The position numbers and the translations under genes are program-made. A DNA stretch of 64,000 bases from Sphingopyxis witflariensis (GTDB lineage Bacteria > Pseudomonadota > Alphaproteobacteria > Sphingomonadales > Sphingomonadaceae), in contig NZ_NISJ01000008.1 in the NCBI RefSeq assembly GCF_002205635.1, positions 87,001 through 151,000 on the forward strand, read 5' to 3'. The notes below the pieces were generated by a model. That model ran no database searches. It was not told where the DNA came from and saw nothing but the letters and a program-made list of their open reading frames with translations. Shown one piece after another: positions 44,229 through 52,896 of this stretch. How positions within the stretch are numbered: position 1 is the stretch's first letter; every line of letters begins with the position of its first letter.

Positions 44229-45608
44229 TCAGCACTCCACGACGCTGACCGCAAGCCCGCCTTTCGATGTTTCCTTATATTTGTCGCGCATGTCGCGCCC
44301 CGTCTGCAACATTGTTACAATGACGGTATCGAGGCTGACCACATGTGTCCCGTCGCCGATCATCGCGATGCGGCTCGCGTCGATCGCCTTGATCGAGCCC
44401 ATCGCGTTGCGTTCGATGCACGGAATCTGGACCAATCCGCCGATCGGATCGCAGGTCAGACCGAGATTATGCTCCATGCCGATTTCAGCGGCATTTTCGA
44501 CTTGCGCGTTCGTCCCGCCCAGCGCCGCGGTCAGCCCCGCCGCCGCCATCGAGCAGGCGACCCCGACCTCGCCCTGGCAACCGACTTCGGCGCCCGAGAT
44601 GCTGGCGTTGCGCTTGTAGAGCGCGCCGACCGCCCCTGCGGCGAGCAGGAAGGTGCGTACCCCGGCGTTATCGCCGCGATAGCCGCGCCGGTAGAAGCGG
44701 ATCACCGCCGGAATGATCCCCGCGGCGCCATTGGTCGGCGCGGTGACGACCTTGCCGCCCGCGGCATTTTCCTCATTCACCGCCATCGCCCACAGATTGA
44801 TCCAGTCCATCATCGCGAGCGGGTCGGTCAGATTGGCCTCGTGCCGGTTGCGGATGTCGTCGGCGATCTGCGGCGCGCGGCGCTTGACCTTGAGCCCGCC
44901 GGGCAAAATGCCGGTGCTCGAACAGCCGGCATCGATCGATGCGTCCATCGCATCAGCGATCGCATCAAGCCCGGCCTCGACTTCGGCGAGCGGGCGGTGA
45001 ACGAGTTCATTTTCGAGCATCATTTCGGCGAAGCTCTTGCCCGATGCGGCCCCCATCGAAAGCAGGTCAGCACCCGAGGTGAAAGCGAAGGGCAATGCCA
45101 CTTCGTCCTCGGCGCCGCGACTGTTGCGCCCCGCCTCATCCTCGTCGACGACGAAGCCGCCGCCGATCGAGAAATACATGCGTTTTGCGAGGATCTCGCC
45201 GTCGCCGTCGCGTGCGGTGAAACTTACGGCGTTGCTGTGAAAGGGCTGGCGCTGGCGCATCTGGAAATGCAGGTCGCGCGCCGGCTGGAAACGCACGCGC
45301 TGACGCCCGAGCAGATAGAGACAGCCTTCGCTTGTCGCACGATCCCAATGCGCACGGATCGCGGTGAGGCTGGTGCTGGCCGGAATCTCGCCCGCCAGAC
45401 CCGCAACGATCGCGGTGTCGGCGGCGTGGCCCTTGCCGGTCAGCGCGAGCGAGCCATAAAGATCGGCTTCGACATGCGCGGTGCGATCGAGCAGTTGTTG
45501 TTCGTCGAGCCAGACAGTGAAGCGGCGCGCCGCGACCATGGGACCGACGGTGTGCGAGCTCGAGGGGCCGACACCGATTTTAAAGAGTTCGAAGAGGCTG
45601 ATCGTCAT
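44229..45608 (-). CDS. sdaA: L-serine ammonia-lyase, iron-sulfur-dependent
   Basis: A 459-residue single-chain L-serine dehydratase. It has the N-terminal S-S-S-H-T-V-G-P-M and the catalytic domain cysteines in [16 protein letters not shown] and [12 protein letters not shown], which bind a 4Fe-4S cluster. It converts serine to pyruvate and ammonia. The ATG at 45608 gives the family start [19 protein letters not shown]. It is upstream of adhC on the same strand but separated by a repeat. Confidence 0.97.
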   Translation of the reverse strand: MTISLFELFKIGVGPSSSHTVGPMVAARRFTVWLDEQQLLDRTAHVEADLYGSLALTGKGHAADTAIVAGLAGEIPASTSLTAIRAHWDRATSEGCLYLLGRQRVRFQPARDLHFQMRQRQPFHSNAVSFTARDGDGEILAKRMYFSIGGGFVVDEDEAGRNSRGAEDEVALPFAFTSGADLLSMGAASGKSFAEMMLENELVHRPLAEVEAGLDAIADAMDASIDAGCSSTGILPGGLKVKRRAPQIADDIRNRHEANLTDPLAMMDWINLWAMAVNEENAAGGKVVTAPTNGAAGIIPAVIRFYRRGYRGDNAGVRTFLLAAGAVGALYKRNASISGAEVGCQGEVGVACSMAAAGLTAALGGTNAQVENAAEIGMEHNLGLTCDPIGGLVQIPCIERNAMGSIKAIDASRIAMIGDGTHVVSLDTVIVTMLQTGRDMRDKYKETSKGGLAVSVVEC

Positions 45609-45681
45609 GGCGGCGCTATAGGAGAAGCCATGCCATCGGGATAGGCCCGCGCAGGCCAATTTTCGCTACGGCTTGCAATAA

Positions 45682-45857
45682 ATCCTCCCTGTCGCGGAGC
45701 GATGGAGAGGGGGACCACCGAAGGTGGTGGAGGGGCAGCGACCTTGCGTCATTGCCCCTCCGTCAGCGCTGCGCCTCCGACGCAGTTTATCCTGAGCGCC
45801 TGCAAGGCAGTCGAAGGGCGCTGCCACCTCCCCACGGCTGCGCCGCAAGGAGGATCT
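45682..45857. repeat. Inverted repeat element, family E with nested repeat (copy 1)
   Basis: ATCCTCCCTGTCGCGGAGCGATGG...GGAGGATC arms enclose GTGGTGGAGGGGCAGCGACC. Inside, at about 45788-45825, a second repeat is embedded (TTTATCCTGAGCGCC...GTCGAAGGGCG). It abuts the stop of sodB. A simpler copy lies at about 63481-63620. Confidence 0.85.
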
Positions 45858-45862
45858 TCGGC

Positions 45863-46477
45863 TTAGGCCGGGTAGGTCCAGGTCGTGTCGCTTGCGAGAT
45901 TCTTCGCCGCAAAATCCCAGTTCAGCAGCTCATCGACCACCGCATCGACATAGGCCGGACGCAGATTCTTGCGGTCGATATAATAGGCATGTTCCCACAC
46001 ATCGATCACGACCAACGGCTTGATCCCCGTGGTCAGTTCGGTGCCCGCGTCATGCGTATCGGTAACCGACAGCGTGCCGTCGCGCGAGACGAGCCATGCC
46101 CAGCCCGACGCGAAATGATTGACCGCGGTTTCCTTGAGCTTCTTTTTCAGATCGTCGAGCGAGCCGAAATCGCGCTCAATCGCGGCGAGCAGGTCGCCTG
46201 CGGGCGCAGTCTTGGTCGGCGACAGGCTTTCCCAGTAAAAAGCGTGGTTCCACGACTGGGCGGCGTTGTTGAACAGGCCCTTGTTGCCCGCGCCTTCGGC
46301 GTGGTGGACGATTTCCTCGAGCGACTTGTCAGCGAGTTCAGTGCCCTCGATCGCGGCGTTGACCTTGTCGACATAAGCCTTGTGATGCTTGCCGTGATGC
46401 GTCGCGAGCGTGTCGGCCGAAATATGCGGCGCCAGCGCGTCCTGAGCATAAGGCAGGGGAGGATGGGCGATCGTCAT
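45863..46477 (-). CDS. sodB: Superoxide dismutase (Fe/Mn family)
   Basis: A 204-residue SOD. Metal ligands are H27 (HHGKHHKAY), H78 (SWNHAFYW), D159 and H163 (DVWEHAYY). The G-x-W-A-W-L-V and F-A-S-G-W features with N-N-A-A-Q-S-W-N-H and overall pattern fit iron-type enzymes. It dismutates superoxide in the cytoplasm. The ATG at 46477 has GGAG six bases upstream; a second ATG at 46492 lacks this. It sits next to the general stress response locus, though no EcfG promoter precedes it. Confidence 0.96.
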   Translation of the reverse strand: MTIAHPPLPYAQDALAPHISADTLATHHGKHHKAYVDKVNAAIEGTELADKSLEEIVHHAEGAGNKGLFNNAAQSWNHAFYWESLSPTKTAPAGDLLAAIERDFGSLDDLKKKLKETAVNHFASGWAWLVSRDGTLSVTDTHDAGTELTTGIKPLVVIDVWEHAYYIDRKNLRPAYVDAVVDELLNWDFAAKNLASDTTWTYPA

Positions 46478-46624
46478 GGCAGTCTCCGTCATTATCTTTG
46501 AGGGTTCGGGGCCTTTAACTCGGGATGACCCCATGCGGTTGCAACCCCGGTACGCGGAATTTTTCAGACAAAAGAAGCGTCTCGTCGATCCCCGGCGCAC
46601 TATGCCGCGCCCATCGGGGACGCG

Positions 46625-48163
46625 TCAGGCCTCGCGCCATTTCGCGGGCAACGCGATTTCGCACACCAGCCCGGTCGGTTCCCAATGGCGTTCGATCGTG
46701 CCGCCCAGATTGTTGCGCACGCTGCGTTCCATCAGCAGCGTACCGAAACTGGTGCGCTCGGGCGGGCCGATCGGACCGCTGCCGCCGCTCTCGGTCCAGG
46801 TCAGCCGGAACAGGCGCGGTTCGCCACCATCGGCATCCTGCGTCCAATGCACCTCGACGCGGCCTTCGTCGCTGACGAGCGCGCCATGTTTGACCGCGTT
46901 GGTCGCGAGTTCATTGAACAGCAGCGCCATCGCAACCAATGCATTTTCGGGAAGCAACAGGTCAGGGCCCGACCAGCGGATGCGCGGAAAGGCCGCCTGA
47001 ACCTCGCGCATCAGCGCATGCATCGACCCGGTCATGAAATTGGCGCCGAGCAGCACATTTTGCGCGCGGTTGAGCGCGTCGAGGCGGCTGCTGATCCGCT
47101 CGACATAATCATCGACATCGCGCGCGGCGTGGCGGGTGAGCGAGATGATCGCGCTGACCGTCGCGAACAGGTTGCGCATCCGGTGGTGCAGTTCGCGCAT
47201 CAGCAGATTGGCATTTTCCTGCCGGCTTTTCTGTTCGGTGATGTCGACATTGATCCCGGTCAGCATCGCATCGTTCGACCGGACATCCCAGTCGCCGCGC
47301 CCGGCGATCCAGCGCACCCCGCGTTCGGGATGCATGATACGATATTCGGTCGCATAGGGGGTGCCGTTCGCGATCGATTCGCCCAGCACCGCCGCCACCG
47401 CATCGCGGTCGTCGGCGTGGACGCGGGCGAGGAAGCCGTTGATGTCCGCGAGCGCCGTCTCGAAATCGGCGCCCCACAGGTCAGCGACGGCGCCGCGCCA
47501 GGTCAGTCCTTCGGTCCTGGGATCGACCTGCCAAGTCGCCACTCCTGAAAAATCGAGCGCCCGTTCGAGCATCTGGCGTGCGTCATCGCGTTCGGCAGCG
47601 GTCCGGCGCAGATCGGCCTCGGCCATGATGATCGCCGCGAAATCGCCGAGCCGCGCCAGTTCATGCCCGGTCAGCGCCGGCCGCTCCTTGCGGTCGATCA
47701 CGCACAGCGTACCCAGGATCGCGCCATTATAGGCGCGCAGCGGCATCCCGGCATAGAAGCGGATGGCCGGATCGCCGGTGACGAGCGGATTGTCCCGAAA
47801 GCGCGGATCGCCGACGACGTCGGTAACGACCAGCGGTTCGCCATCGGCCAGAACATACTGGCAAAAACTGATTTCGCGCGGGGTTTCGGTGACGCCGAGG
47901 CCGTGCGCCGACTTGAACCACTGGCGGCAGTCGTCGACCAACGACACGAGCGCGATCGGCGCGTCGAACAGGTCGGCGACCAGCTTCGTCACCCGGTCGA
48001 ACGCCGGCTCCGGCGCCGTATCCAAGATGCGATATTCGCGAAGCGTATCGAGCCGCAGACGTTCGGCCTGTGCTGCCCCCCTGTCACCGCCGTCCGCCAA
48101 ATGCCGCCCCTTGCTCGCTTGTGATGCGGTTGCATCCTTATTCATCCGGGGCAGCTGTGCCAT
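46625..48163 (-). CDS. GAF-PAS HWE/HisKA_2-type sensor histidine kinase
   Basis: A 512-residue soluble kinase. A GAF domain (about residues 53-185), a PAS domain (200-312; ends GINVDITEQ) and the HWE-type dimerisation/phosphotransfer segment E-L-H-H-R-M-R-N-L (His 326/327) are followed by the ATPase domain (NELATNAVKHGAL). No membrane segment. Such kinases phosphorylate PhyR to start the alphaproteobacterial general stress response, and this one lies divergent from phyR. The ATG at 48163 was chosen by spacing to AGGA. The signal is unknown. Confidence 0.9.
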   Translation of the reverse strand: MAQLPRMNKDATASQASKGRHLADGGDRGAAQAERLRLDTLREYRILDTAPEPAFDRVTKLVADLFDAPIALVSLVDDCRQWFKSAHGLGVTETPREISFCQYVLADGEPLVVTDVVGDPRFRDNPLVTGDPAIRFYAGMPLRAYNGAILGTLCVIDRKERPALTGHELARLGDFAAIIMAEADLRRTAAERDDARQMLERALDFSGVATWQVDPRTEGLTWRGAVADLWGADFETALADINGFLARVHADDRDAVAAVLGESIANGTPYATEYRIMHPERGVRWIAGRGDWDVRSNDAMLTGINVDITEQKSRQENANLLMRELHHRMRNLFATVSAIISLTRHAARDVDDYVERISSRLDALNRAQNVLLGANFMTGSMHALMREVQAAFPRIRWSGPDLLLPENALVAMALLFNELATNAVKHGALVSDEGRVEVHWTQDADGGEPRLFRLTWTESGGSGPIGPPERTSFGTLLMERSVRNNLGGTIERHWEPTGLVCEIALPAKWREA

Positions 48164-48291
48164 GAATATGGTTCCTGCAAAAGCACCCTCGCCACATGGC
48201 TTGCGCGCTGGCTTCACTGCGTCCCGCCCGAGTCTACGCGCCATGACATGACAAGTTGCAGTCATTCGGGCCGTCTCTTGCCCCTTTGCCC

Positions 48292-48317
48292 GGAACCCGA
48301 TTGCTCCGGGGCGCGTA
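48292..48317 (+). promoter_or_regulatory. EcfG-type promoter for phyR (one mismatch)
   Basis: GGAAC at 48292, a 17-base spacer, then CGTA at 48314. The -10 differs from CGTT in the last base. It lies 29 bases before the phyR ATG, so autoregulation of the stress response is likely. Confidence 0.5.
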
Positions 48318-48345
48318 TGACATAATATCAACGGGAGGATCCTAA

Positions 48346-49140
48346 ATGCCATTGGGCGAAGAAATCCGCGGGCACCTGCCCTTCCTGCGCCGCTACGCAC
48401 GCGCGCTGACCGGCAGCCAGCATCATGGCGACAATTTTGTTCACACGACGCTGGAGGTCATCGTTGCGGCGCCGGACGAGTTCAATGTCGGCAACGGAAC
48501 GCGAATCGATCTCTATCGTCATTTTCACCGCATCTGGGAAAGCGCCTTTATCGAAGACGGCGAGGGCAGCGACGATGGCGAAGACCCGCTCGTCCGCGCC
48601 GCCAACCGCCGCCTCGCGCGCATCACCCCGCTCGGGCGACAGATTTTGTTGCTGACCGCACTCGAAGGTTTTTCGGTCGAGGAGGCTGCGATCATCACCG
48701 GCACCGACGTCGCGACGGTCGAAGGCCTGCTTGCCGAAGCGGTCGGTGATCTCGATCGCGAATCGCGCACATCGGTGCTGATCATCGAGGATGAGCCGCT
48801 GATCGCGATGGAACTCGAAGCGATCGTCCGCGCGCTCGGCCACAAGGTGGCGGGCATCGCGACGACGCATGAGGATGCCGTCGCGGCGTTCGCGGCAACC
48901 GACGCGGGCCTCATCCTCGCCGATATCCAGCTCGCTGACGGATCGTCGGGAATCGATGCGGTGGAAGATATATTGGCGCTGGCACCCGTTCCGGCGATCT
49001 TTATCACCGCCTTTCCCGAACGACTGCTCACCGGCCACCGGGTCGAACCGACCTTCCTGATTTCCAAGCCTTTCCGCGAAAACACCGTGCGCGCGGCGAT
49101 CAGCCAGAGCCTGCTCTTCACGCCGCAGCTTGCGGCATAG
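48346..49140 (+). CDS. phyR: PhyR-type general stress response regulator
   Basis: A 264-residue PhyR. Residues 1-135 form a sigma-like (ECF) domain that mimics EcfG and binds NepR. The receiver domain (143-258) has acidic pocket residues in I-E-D-E, phosphoacceptor D193 (LADIQL), the family F-I-T-A-F-P-E-R signature and the conserved K in I-S-K-P-F. Phosphorylated PhyR sequesters NepR and frees EcfG. GGGAGGA lies six bases upstream of the ATG. The gene is divergent from its probable kinase. Confidence 0.97.
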   Translation: MPLGEEIRGHLPFLRRYARALTGSQHHGDNFVHTTLEVIVAAPDEFNVGNGTRIDLYRHFHRIWESAFIEDGEGSDDGEDPLVRAANRRLARITPLGRQILLLTALEGFSVEEAAIITGTDVATVEGLLAEAVGDLDRESRTSVLIIEDEPLIAMELEAIVRALGHKVAGIATTHEDAVAAFAATDAGLILADIQLADGSSGIDAVEDILALAPVPAIFITAFPERLLTGHRVEPTFLISKPFRENTVRAAISQSLLFTPQLAA

Positions 49141-49151
49141 CAGTCCCCCTT

Positions 49152-49176
49152 CTCCCCTCCCGCCCGCGGGAGGGGA
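49152..49176. repeat. Solo arm of family D repeat
   Basis: CCCCTCCCGCCCGCGGGAGGGG is a near-perfect palindrome identical to the termini of the family D element. It lies between the convergent phyR and sigma factor genes and could act as a hairpin terminator. Confidence 0.6.
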
Positions 49177-49198
49177 AGCACGTCAACCAAGACCAGCC

Positions 49199-49753
49199 CT
49201 AGTCCCCGCTCGGGCCGTTCGCGGTGAGCTCATCGACATCGTGCATGATCGCGGCAAATGCCTCGCTTCCCGGGGCGAGGTCATCGCTACGTAGCGGCAT
49301 CGTCCCGCTGTCCAAAATCACCTGCAGCGCGATGCGCCCGCGCGACACGCGGCTTTTCATCGTGCCGACCGCGCAGCCGCAGATCTCGGCGCCCTCTTCG
49401 TAACTCAGCCCGCCGGCCCCGATCAGCACCAGCGCCTCGCGCTGATCGACCGGCAGCATCAGCAGCGCGCGCTGCACATCGGCGAGGTGGAGGCTGTCGT
49501 CCTGATCGTCGGGGGCGACCAGCAATCGCTCGGCGGCCTGCTCGTCATATTCGGCGGTGAATTTCTTGCGCCGCATCTGCGACAGGAAGCAATTGCGCAG
49601 GATGACGAAGGCCCAGCTCTTCATGCTCGACGGCCCCGGCACATATTGCGCGCGCGCCTTCCATGCCTTCAGCATCGTTTCCTGGACCAGATCATCGGCG
49701 AGGTCGGCATTGCCACAGAGGCTGCGACCAAAGGCGCGCAAGTGCGGCAGCAT
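49199..49753 (-). CDS. EcfG-like sigma-70 family factor (second copy)
   Basis: A 184-residue reading from the first ATG. It has region 2 (LADDLVQETMLKAWKARAQY, W-A-F-V-I-L-R-N-C-F-L-S-Q-M-R) and region 4 (YEEGAEICGCAVGTMKSRVSR), closely like the nearby EcfG. The alignment with EcfG continues 16 codons upstream of this ATG (D-S-F-K-R-E-L-A-A before M-L-P-H-L), but that stretch has no ATG, GTG or TTG after the in-frame TAG at 49817-49819. An ATC at 49813 preceded by AAAGG seven bases earlier is a possible unusual start. A second EcfG may tune the stress response. Confidence 0.85.
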   Translation of the reverse strand: MLPHLRAFGRSLCGNADLADDLVQETMLKAWKARAQYVPGPSSMKSWAFVILRNCFLSQMRRKKFTAEYDEQAAERLLVAPDDQDDSLHLADVQRALLMLPVDQREALVLIGAGGLSYEEGAEICGCAVGTMKSRVSRGRIALQVILDSGTMPLRSDDLAPGSEAFAAIMHDVDELTANGPSGD

Positions 49754-49963
49754 GGCCGCCAGCTCGCGCTTGAAGCTGTCATCGTCGAGGGGTTGGGGTA
49801 TTAAATCGCTGATAAACTAACCTTTGTTGCGAAATTCTCTATCATTGACGCCGTACAGGCTTAGCGCCTCGTTCGGCCGATGCAAAGCCTAAGCACAAAT
49901 CGCTGTCTCCATCCGCGACTGTGCCCTCCCCGCAACACTATATCGCAAAATTAAGGAACGGCG

Positions 49964-49988
49964 GGAACTTGCGCCCTCTTGTGTCGTT
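49964..49988 (+). promoter_or_regulatory. EcfG-type promoter for nepR-ecfG
   Basis: GGAAC (49964-49968), 16-base spacer, CGTT (49985-49988): an exact match to the EcfG consensus. The predicted transcription start falls within a few bases of the nepR ATG at 49997, so the message may be leaderless. It implies positive feedback of EcfG on its own operon. Confidence 0.8.
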
Positions 49989-49996
49989 GCTTCGAC

Positions 49997-50251
49997 ATGG
50001 CAACCCACGGCAACAACAGGATCAACGGCAAAGGCGGCCTGCACGCGGCAACCGATGCCTCGCGCCGAGCGCTGGGAAGTTTTCCCGGCACCGGTGGCGA
50101 TCAGTGGCATCGCACGCTGACCGGGCGCCAGTCGCCCGAACCGGTCAGCGCCAAGCTGCGCATGATCTATGGCAATATCGTTGCCGAAAAGCTGCCCGAC
50201 AATATGCTCGACCTTCTGTCCCAACTCGACCAGAAAAGCCCGAAGCAGTAA
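49997..50251 (+). CDS. nepR: NepR anti-sigma factor
   Basis: An 84-residue NepR. A variable N-terminus is followed by the family core L-R-M-I-Y-G-N-I-V-A-E-K-L-P-D-N-M-L-D-L-L-S-Q-L. It binds EcfG until phosphorylated PhyR takes it away. The ATG at 49997 is only nine bases after the -10 of the EcfG promoter; a TTG in frame at 49979 lies inside that promoter and is unlikely. It overlaps ecfG as TAATG. Confidence 0.93.
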   Translation: MATHGNNRINGKGGLHAATDASRRALGSFPGTGGDQWHRTLTGRQSPEPVSAKLRMIYGNIVAEKLPDNMLDLLSQLDQKSPKQ

Positions 50252-50886
50252 TGACCCGCGCGACCGCTGCGACGCAGGCGGAGGCTGGCACCAGCCTCGC
50301 CGACAGCGAATTCAAGACGCTCCTCGCCAACGTCATCCCTCATTTGCGCGCCTATGGCCGCAGCCTGTCGGGCAGCGCTGACCTCGCCGACGATCTGACG
50401 CAGGACACGATGGTCAAGGCATGGGCGTCGCGCGATCGCTTCGAACGCGGCACTTCGATCAAGGCATGGACCTTCGTCATCCTGCGCAACACCTTCCTGT
50501 CGCAGATGCGCCGCAACAAATTTCGCGGCGAATATGACGAGAGCGCCGTCGAACGCACGCTGTCGACCCCCGCCAGCCAGGAAGACAGCGGCGAAATGGC
50601 CGACTTGCAGCGTGGATTGATGGAATTGCCGCAGGACCAGCGCGAAGCGCTGATCCTCGTCGGCGCGGGCGGCATGTCTTATGAGGAAGCCGCGCAAATC
50701 TGCGACTGCGCGCTCGGCACGATGAAAAGCCGCGTGTCGCGCGCGCGCGCCGCGTTGGAAGAGATTATGACCAGCGGGCAATTTTCGCAGAAGCGCGCCG
50801 ATGCGCCGCCCGCCAGCGAGGCGATGGACGCAATCATGGACAGCGTCGAGACGATCGCCGCGCGGCGCGAGGCCGAGGGCCGCTGA
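50251..50886 (+). CDS. ecfG: General stress response sigma factor EcfG
   Basis: A 211-residue ECF15 sigma factor. It has region 2 (LADDLTQDTMVKAWASRDRF and the W-T-F-V-I-L-R-N-T-F-L-S-Q-M-R-R helix) and region 4 (YEEAAQICDCALGTMKSRVSRARAAL). It directs RNA polymerase to GGAAC-N16/17-CGTT promoters. The start overlaps the nepR stop, so anti-sigma and sigma factor are made together. With phyR, kinase and a second EcfG-like gene it forms the stress locus. Confidence 0.96.
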   Translation: MTRATAATQAEAGTSLADSEFKTLLANVIPHLRAYGRSLSGSADLADDLTQDTMVKAWASRDRFERGTSIKAWTFVILRNTFLSQMRRNKFRGEYDESAVERTLSTPASQEDSGEMADLQRGLMELPQDQREALILVGAGGMSYEEAAQICDCALGTMKSRVSRARAALEEIMTSGQFSQKRADAPPASEAMDAIMDSVETIAARREAEGR

Positions 50887-50968
50887 GGCGCACGATCATC
50901 CGCTCGACTTTGCCATGCCGACGCGCCAAAATGGCGCATCCATTCTCTCAGCAAAGCGAGTTCCCCCG

Positions 50969-52147
50969 ATGATGAAGCTCCCTGCTCTCGTGCTGTCCGC
51001 CACGATGGTCATCGCCGCCTGTTCGGCGGGCACGACCAGCAGCAACGCTGCGCCAGCCGATACTGCGAAACTCGACGCCTCGGGCGCACAGCCCGCTACC
51101 CCGGTCGCCAATGCGCCGTTCACGGTGCAGGATGTCGCGCATTTCAAGGAACCGTGGGCGATGGCGTTCATCCCCGGCACCCGCCTCGCGCTCGTCACCG
51201 AAAAGGCGGGCAAGCTCAAACTCTGGCAAGAGGGCGGCGCGGTGCTTGATGTCGCGGGCGTGCCGAGCGTCGCCTATGGCGGTCAGGGCGGCTTCGGCGA
51301 CGTCATTCTCGCACCCGACTTTGCGACCAGCGGCCACATCTATCTGAGCTGGGTCGAGGCGGGCGACGGCGGCACCTTCGGCGCCGTGGTCGCGCGCGCC
51401 AAACTCGAACAGGGTGACGCGCCAAAGCTGACGGGCCTCCAGACCATCTGGACCCAGAGCCCCAAGGTCACCGGCCGCGGCCATTTCTCGCACCGCCTCG
51501 CTTTCTCGCCCGACGGCAAATATCTGTTTATCGGGTCAGGCGAGCGCCAGAAATTCGACCCCGCGCAGGATATGGATGCCAATCTCGGCAAGATCCTCCG
51601 GCTGAACCCCGACGGCAGCATCCCCACCGACAATCCCTTTGCGGATCGGGGCGGCGTCGCGGCGCAAATCTGGTCGCTCGGCCATCGCAACATCCTCGGC
51701 CTCTCCTTCGACGGCAGCGGCAAGCTGTGGAATCAGGAAATGGGGCCGAAGGGCGGCGACGAGGTCAATCTGGTCGAGGCGAAAGCCAATTACGGCTATC
51801 CGATCGTCTCGAACGGCGACCATTATGACGGCAAGACCATTCCCGACCACCCAACCCGGCCCGAATTCGCCGCGCCGAAACTCTGGTGGAACCCGTCGGT
51901 CTCGCCAGGCGGGCTCGTCTGGTATGGCGGCGAGGTCTATCCCGGCTGGAAGAACAGCCTGCTCATGGGCGCCCTGTCGGGCGAGGGGCTCATTCGCATG
52001 GCCATCGATGGCGACACGCTCCACAAATCGGACCGCTGGGACCTCGGCACCCGCATCCGCGAAGTAGAGGTCCGCGACGACGGCACCGTCTGGCTGCTCA
52101 CCGACGGCGAGGACGGCAAGCTGGTGAAGCTCGTCCCGAAGCAGTGA
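50969..52147 (+). CDS. PQQ-dependent sugar dehydrogenase-like lipoprotein
   Basis: A 392-residue exported lipoprotein (lipobox I-A-A-C18) of the soluble glucose/sorbosone dehydrogenase family. It is a beta-propeller with the PQQ-site pattern F-K-E-P-W-A-M-A-F, G-R-G-H-F-S-H-R-L, R-L-N-P-D-G, G-H-R-N-I-L-G and W-N-Q-E-M-G-P-K-G-G-D-E-V-N. It may oxidise aldose sugars in the periplasm; many family members have no proven activity. The ATG at 50969 is followed by a second ATG at 50972. Its stop overlaps the GTG of the next gene. Confidence 0.9.
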   Translation: MMKLPALVLSATMVIAACSAGTTSSNAAPADTAKLDASGAQPATPVANAPFTVQDVAHFKEPWAMAFIPGTRLALVTEKAGKLKLWQEGGAVLDVAGVPSVAYGGQGGFGDVILAPDFATSGHIYLSWVEAGDGGTFGAVVARAKLEQGDAPKLTGLQTIWTQSPKVTGRGHFSHRLAFSPDGKYLFIGSGERQKFDPAQDMDANLGKILRLNPDGSIPTDNPFADRGGVAAQIWSLGHRNILGLSFDGSGKLWNQEMGPKGGDEVNLVEAKANYGYPIVSNGDHYDGKTIPDHPTRPEFAAPKLWWNPSVSPGGLVWYGGEVYPGWKNSLLMGALSGEGLIRMAIDGDTLHKSDRWDLGTRIREVEVRDDGTVWLLTDGEDGKLVKLVPKQ

Positions 52148-52893
52148 TCCGCAGCTTCCTCACCCGCCGAGCCGAATGGCCCGCGCGCATCCCCGACCCC
52201 GACGCCGCGCCGCCACTCAAGCTGCTGTGGCGCGAGATCGGGGGGCTCGCGCGCGCGATTGCCGGGCGCATCCGCCCGATGCCCCCCGAGCCCAATCCCG
52301 ACAGCGACCATCCGCCGGTGATGGTGCTGCCGGGATTTCTGTCGGGCGACTGGGCGACCAAGGCTTTGCGCGCCGACCTGCGCCGTGCCGGTTTCCGCTG
52401 CTATGCCTGGGGCCTCGGCTTCAACCGCGGCGCGACCCCCGATATCATCGAGCGCATCGACGGCCGGGTGCAGTGGATCATCGACCGCACGGGTCACGCA
52501 CCCGCACTCGTCGGCTGGAGCCTCGGCGGCATTTACGCCCGCGAATATGCCAAGCATCATCCGGGCAAGGTGGCGCGCGTCGTCACCCTGGGCTCGCCCT
52601 TCTCGGGAAGCCGCCGCGCCAACCGCGCATGGCGGCTCTATCACCTCGTCGCGCGCCACCCGGTCGACAATCCGCCGATCGACTTCCACCCCGCCCCGCG
52701 CCCCGAAATGCCGACCTTCGCGCTCTGGTCGAAGCATGACGGGGTCGTCGCGGTGAACAGCGCGCGCGGGCAGCGTCACGAGAGCGACCGGCAGGTCGAG
52801 GTTGACTGCGGCCATATGGGCTTCGCCTATGCCCCGACCTCGGTGGCGGCGATCGTCAAGGCGCTGACCGAAGAAGTGGCAACACCGGACTAG
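52144..52893 (+). CDS. Alpha/beta hydrolase, lipase-like
   Basis: A 249-residue alpha/beta hydrolase. Nucleophile motif G-W-S-L-G-G, family start V-M-V-L-P-G-F-L-S-G-D, catalytic D in W-S-K-H-D-G and H in C-G-H-M-G-F resemble PGAP1/LipB-like lipases. Starts with GTG overlapping the upstream stop (GTGA), so it is co-translated with the sugar dehydrogenase-like gene. It has no signal peptide. The substrate is unknown. Confidence 0.85.
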   Translation: MIRSFLTRRAEWPARIPDPDAAPPLKLLWREIGGLARAIAGRIRPMPPEPNPDSDHPPVMVLPGFLSGDWATKALRADLRRAGFRCYAWGLGFNRGATPDIIERIDGRVQWIIDRTGHAPALVGWSLGGIYAREYAKHHPGKVARVVTLGSPFSGSRRANRAWRLYHLVARHPVDNPPIDFHPAPRPEMPTFALWSKHDGVVAVNSARGQRHESDRQVEVDCGHMGFAYAPTSVAAIVKALTEEVATPD

Positions 52894-52896
52894 CGG

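Noticed and set aside
46477..46560. An EcfG promoter before sodB
   Set aside because: No GGAAC/CGTT pair at the right spacing lies upstream of sodB on its strand, so nothing in the sequence ties sodB to the stress sigma factor.
48164..48200. GTTCC at 48171 as a -35 for the sensor kinase gene
   Set aside because: It lies only eight bases from the start codon and there is no matching CGTT between; the position is impossible for a promoter of this gene.
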